A DNA stretch of 8,453 bases from Haemophilus sp. (GTDB lineage Bacteria > Pseudomonadota > Gammaproteobacteria > Enterobacterales > Pasteurellaceae). Numbering within the stretch: the first letter of the stretch is position 1; every line of letters begins with the position of its first letter. Made by a program: the position numbers and the translations under genes. Below are positions 6,725-8,453 of the stretch, one piece after another. The notes beneath the pieces were generated by a model. That model was given only the letters and a program-made list of their open reading frames with translations. It did no database searches and was not told the DNA's origin. The DNA is taken from NCBI GenBank assembly GCA_019423005.1, contig JAHZCF010000116.1, positions 1-8,453 on the forward strand, in the 5' to 3' direction.

Positions 6725-7629
6725 TATTTTACCCCCTTAATGTTCAAGTCCAGATTAGGGAATTGCTCAGCTTCTGGAACTGTCGTTGGATTCGGCACAT
6801 AATCCATTGTTGCACGATTCGGTGTTGCCACCTTTTGGTTCGGTTGAACCTGCATTGGTTGATAAACAGGTTCATGCTGTCCTTCTGGCATACGAACGTC
6901 TAATGATGGACGTAAACCATCTGGATGTTGCTCCTCAATTAAGGATTTTCCAGCGTTTTGTTTTTCTTTCCAACCTAAGCGATAGTGACGACCGAGTAGA
7001 CCTTTAGCAAGATCCATTGGCAATACTTTAATTGCAGCTTCCTCTAATACACAAGCTTGTTCACATTTTCCACATCCAGTGCAAGCATCGGAATGGACGG
7101 TTGGAATAAGCTTCGCATGAATCCCTGTACGATCATTATGAACGCGCTCAAGTGTAATCGCTTTATCCACTAATGGACAAACACGATAACAAACGTCACA
7201 ACGTAAACCTTGCCAGTTAAGACAAGTTTCATGGTCTAGCAATACGGCTAATCCCATTCTTGCATCATTGATGTCTTTGAGCTCTTCACTTAATGCGCCA
7301 CTTGGGCAAGCATTCATACAAGGAATATCAGGACACATTTCGCAAGGTTTGTCCCGAGCGATAAAGTAAGGTGTGCCAGCTTCCATTGGGGAAATGAGCG
7401 AAGCTAAATACAACATATCGTATGGACATGCTTGGACACACTGTCCGCAGCGGGTACAAGCTGCCAAGAAATCCTTCTCCGGTAAAGCACCAGGTGGGCG
7501 TAAGGCAACCCCTTCTTTGGCTTTAGCTTGTTGTTGCTGTAAGCCAAGAATCACTCCAACTCCACATACTCCAGCTGCCGTTCTTGTCACGTTTTTTAGA
7601 AACTGACGACGGTTAGGATCAAGTTTCAT
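6724..7629 (-). CDS. napG: Periplasmic ferredoxin-type quinol dehydrogenase component NapG
   Basis: NapG works with NapH to carry electrons from quinol to the periplasmic nitrate reductase. The 301-residue protein begins with a twin-arginine signal (NRRQFLKN, then a hydrophobic stretch at about 17-30 and an AKA cleavage-like site), so it is exported folded by Tat. Four [4Fe-4S] cysteine groups are visible: C58/61/64/68, C96/99/104/108, C136/144/147/151 and C183/186/189/193. The ferredoxin core ends near residue 205. A tail of about 90 residues rich in P, Q and N follows; E. coli NapG, at about 231 residues as I recall, lacks most of it. AAGGA lies 7 bases before the ATG. The stop overlaps napH by one base. 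NapF-like ferredoxins lack the Tat signal, and MauM is the nearest alternative name. Confidence 0.95.
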   Translation of the reverse strand: MKLDPNRRQFLKNVTRTAAGVCGVGVILGLQQQQAKAKEGVALRPPGALPEKDFLAACTRCGQCVQACPYDMLYLASLISPMEAGTPYFIARDKPCEMCPDIPCMNACPSGALSEELKDINDARMGLAVLLDHETCLNWQGLRCDVCYRVCPLVDKAITLERVHNDRTGIHAKLIPTVHSDACTGCGKCEQACVLEEAAIKVLPMDLAKGLLGRHYRLGWKEKQNAGKSLIEEQHPDGLRPSLDVRMPEGQHEPVYQPMQVQPNQKVATPNRATMDYVPNPTTVPEAEQFPNLDLNIKGVK

Positions 7630-7646
7630 CTGCGTTTCCTTTTATA

Positions 7647-7687
7647 AGCGGTCTGATTTTGTAAAAACGTTGCAAAATTTGACCGCT
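7647..7687 (-). other. Intercistronic hairpin built from degenerate uptake-signal-like arms
   Basis: AGCGGTC (7647-7653) pairs with GACCGCT (7681-7687), and ATTTTG (7656-7661) pairs with CAAAAT (7673-7678), leaving a 2-base internal mismatch and an 11-base loop. On the minus strand the upstream arm reads AAGAGCGGTCAAATTTT, one base off the Haemophilus uptake core. The other arm, ATAAGCGGTC, is one base off the Actinobacillus-type ACAAGCGGT. No U-run follows in the operon direction, so this is not a standard terminator. Confidence 0.6.
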
Positions 7688-7701
7688 CTTGTTTTTTAAA
7701 T

Positions 7702-7725
7702 TCCTCCCTTTGTTTAAAGAGAGGA
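7702..7725 (-). other. Intercistronic mRNA hairpin directly after napA
   Basis: TCCTC-c-CTTT (7702-7711) faces AAAG-a-GAGGA (7716-7725) around a 4-base loop. On the minus strand, the nap mRNA, the central mismatch becomes a U-G wobble, giving an unbroken 10-bp stem with an AAAC loop. It begins 24 bases after the napA stop and is followed by A-rich rather than U-rich sequence. A role in protecting or processing the upstream napA message is inference. Confidence 0.55.
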
Positions 7726-7749
7726 GAGACTAGAAACGAAAGGGAAAAC

Positions 7750-8453
7750 CTACGCTTTCACCACTTTAACCGCACATTTTTTGAAGTCGGTTTCGCCAGA
7801 GATTGGGTCGGTTGCATCCAATGTTAATTTGTTAGCAAGCTGACCTGCATCAAAGAAGGTGGTGTAAATTAAGCCCTGAGGACATTTGTTACGACCACGG
7901 GTATCTAAGTAAGAAACCATTTCACCACGACGTGTAATTAATTTCACTTTATCCCCATGACGTAAGCCATATTTTTTCGCATCCGCTGGGTGCATCCAAA
8001 CTAAGTTATTCGGGAACGCACGGTGTAATTCAGGTACACGACGAGTCATGGTACCGGTATGCCAGTGTTCAAGTACACGACCAGTACATAACCATAATGG
8101 ATATTCTTCATCTGGTGATTCTGCAGGGTCTTCATAAGGCACACCTAAGATAATTGCTTTTTTATCTGGATAACCGTAGAACGCAACATCTTCGCCTGCT
8201 TTAACGTACGGGTCAAAGCCTTCACGGTAACGCCATAAGGTTTCTTTACCGTCAACAACCGGCCAACGTAAACCACGTACTTGGTGGTAAGTATCAAATG
8301 GTGCTAAGTCATGACCATGACCACGTCCGAAGTCAGCGTATTCTTCGAATAAACCTTTTTGTAGGTAGTAACCAAAGTGATCGGCTTCATCATTGATGTA
8401 TCCCGGAACATCTGTTGGTACTTTAAATTTGTTTACTTCACCATTTTCGTAAA
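7750..8453 (-). CDS. napA: Periplasmic nitrate reductase catalytic subunit NapA (C-terminal part)
   Basis: NapA reduces nitrate to nitrite in the periplasm using a bis-molybdopterin guanine dinucleotide molybdenum centre and one [4Fe-4S] cluster. Only the last 233 codons plus the TAG stop are present; the open frame runs off the right edge with no upstream start in the window. The full enzyme is about 830 residues, so roughly 28% is seen. The N-terminal Tat signal, iron-sulfur cysteines and molybdenum-ligand cysteine are outside. The visible part holds the C-terminal molybdopterin-dinucleotide-binding domain with the NapA hallmark TGRVLEHWHTGTMTRRVPEL, then HPADAKKYGLRHGDKVKL and the terminal stretch DATDPISGETDFKKCAVKV. 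A shorter reading from the GTG at 8142 is not a real start, because conserved NapA sequence (WPVVDGKETLWRYREGFDPY) continues upstream of it. Confidence 0.97.
   Translation of the reverse strand, partial: YENGEVNKFKVPTDVPGYINDEADHFGYYLQKGLFEEYADFGRGHGHDLAPFDTYHQVRGLRWPVVDGKETLWRYREGFDPYVKAGEDVAFYGYPDKKAIILGVPYEDPAESPDEEYPLWLCTGRVLEHWHTGTMTRRVPELHRAFPNNLVWMHPADAKKYGLRHGDKVKLITRRGEMVSYLDTRGRNKCPQGLIYTTFFDAGQLANKLTLDATDPISGETDFKKCAVKVVKA

Noticed and set aside
6673..7007. Plus-strand open frames opposite napG and napH
   Set aside because: They run antisense to well-conserved redox genes and their translations show no family features; they are frame shadows.
7769..7777. Uptake-signal-like ACCGCACAT near the end of napA
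   Set aside because: It differs from ACCGCACTT by one base and encodes conserved NapA residues, so it is not counted as a signal.
8140..8142. GTG as the start of a separate 130-residue protein
   Set aside because: Conserved NapA sequence continues in frame upstream to the window edge; this is an internal valine codon.
2792..8453. gsp and nap as one functional redox system
   Set aside because: They are convergent and separated by a strong terminator. Both relate to redox chemistry, but nothing in the sequence links them.
1..8453. Mobile element, prophage, CRISPR, tRNA or defence genes
   Set aside because: I saw no transposase, integrase, direct-repeat array, tRNA-like cloverleaf or defence-type domain in the window.

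Overview
This window reads as ordinary chromosome from a Haemophilus-type member of the Pasteurellaceae. Three things point there. The DNA is AT-rich. There are five perfect copies of the 9-base Haemophilus uptake signal sequence (AAGTGCGGT, either strand). The genes match pssA, the yfiF-like HI0424 gene and the napFDAGHBC cluster of H. influenzae as I remember them. As I recall, pssA/HI0424 and the nap genes are far apart in H. influenzae Rd, so the order here suggests another species or a rearranged chromosome. H. parainfluenzae or a close relative is plausible, but I cannot prove it.

Left part (1-2680): pssA (phosphatidylserine synthase, minus strand) and a yfiF-like SPOUT RNA methyltransferase gene (plus strand) diverge from a 149-bp spacer that carries a perfect TATAAT. 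Each gene ends in a hairpin terminator. Middle (2681-4733): a single-gene unit encodes a full-length bifunctional glutathionylspermidine amidase/synthetase. All the catalytic residues I know for the E. coli enzyme are in place. It converges on the nap operon, and a near-perfect palindromic terminator between them appears to serve both strands.

Right part (4734-8453, minus strand): the distal end of a periplasmic nitrate reductase operon in the order napA (C-terminal part only, cut by the window edge), napG, napH, napB, napC. NapC (tetraheme) and the NapG/NapH iron-sulfur pair pass electrons from the quinol pool to NapB (diheme) and on to the molybdenum enzyme NapA, reducing nitrate to nitrite in the periplasm. 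The napF/napD genes and the operon promoter would lie beyond the right edge. Genes from napG to napC are tightly packed (1-bp overlap, then gaps of 21 and 11 bp). The napA-napG gap is the exception: 119 bp with two hairpins.

I found no RNA genes, insertion sequences, CRISPR array, phage remnants or obviously new system. The points most worth a second look are the intercistronic napA-napG structures, the altered SPOUT motifs and long charged tail of the YfiF-like protein, the long NapG C-terminal tail, and a complete glutathionylspermidine enzyme in this family. No gene-free stretch exceeds 300 bases; the longest is 2623-2791.
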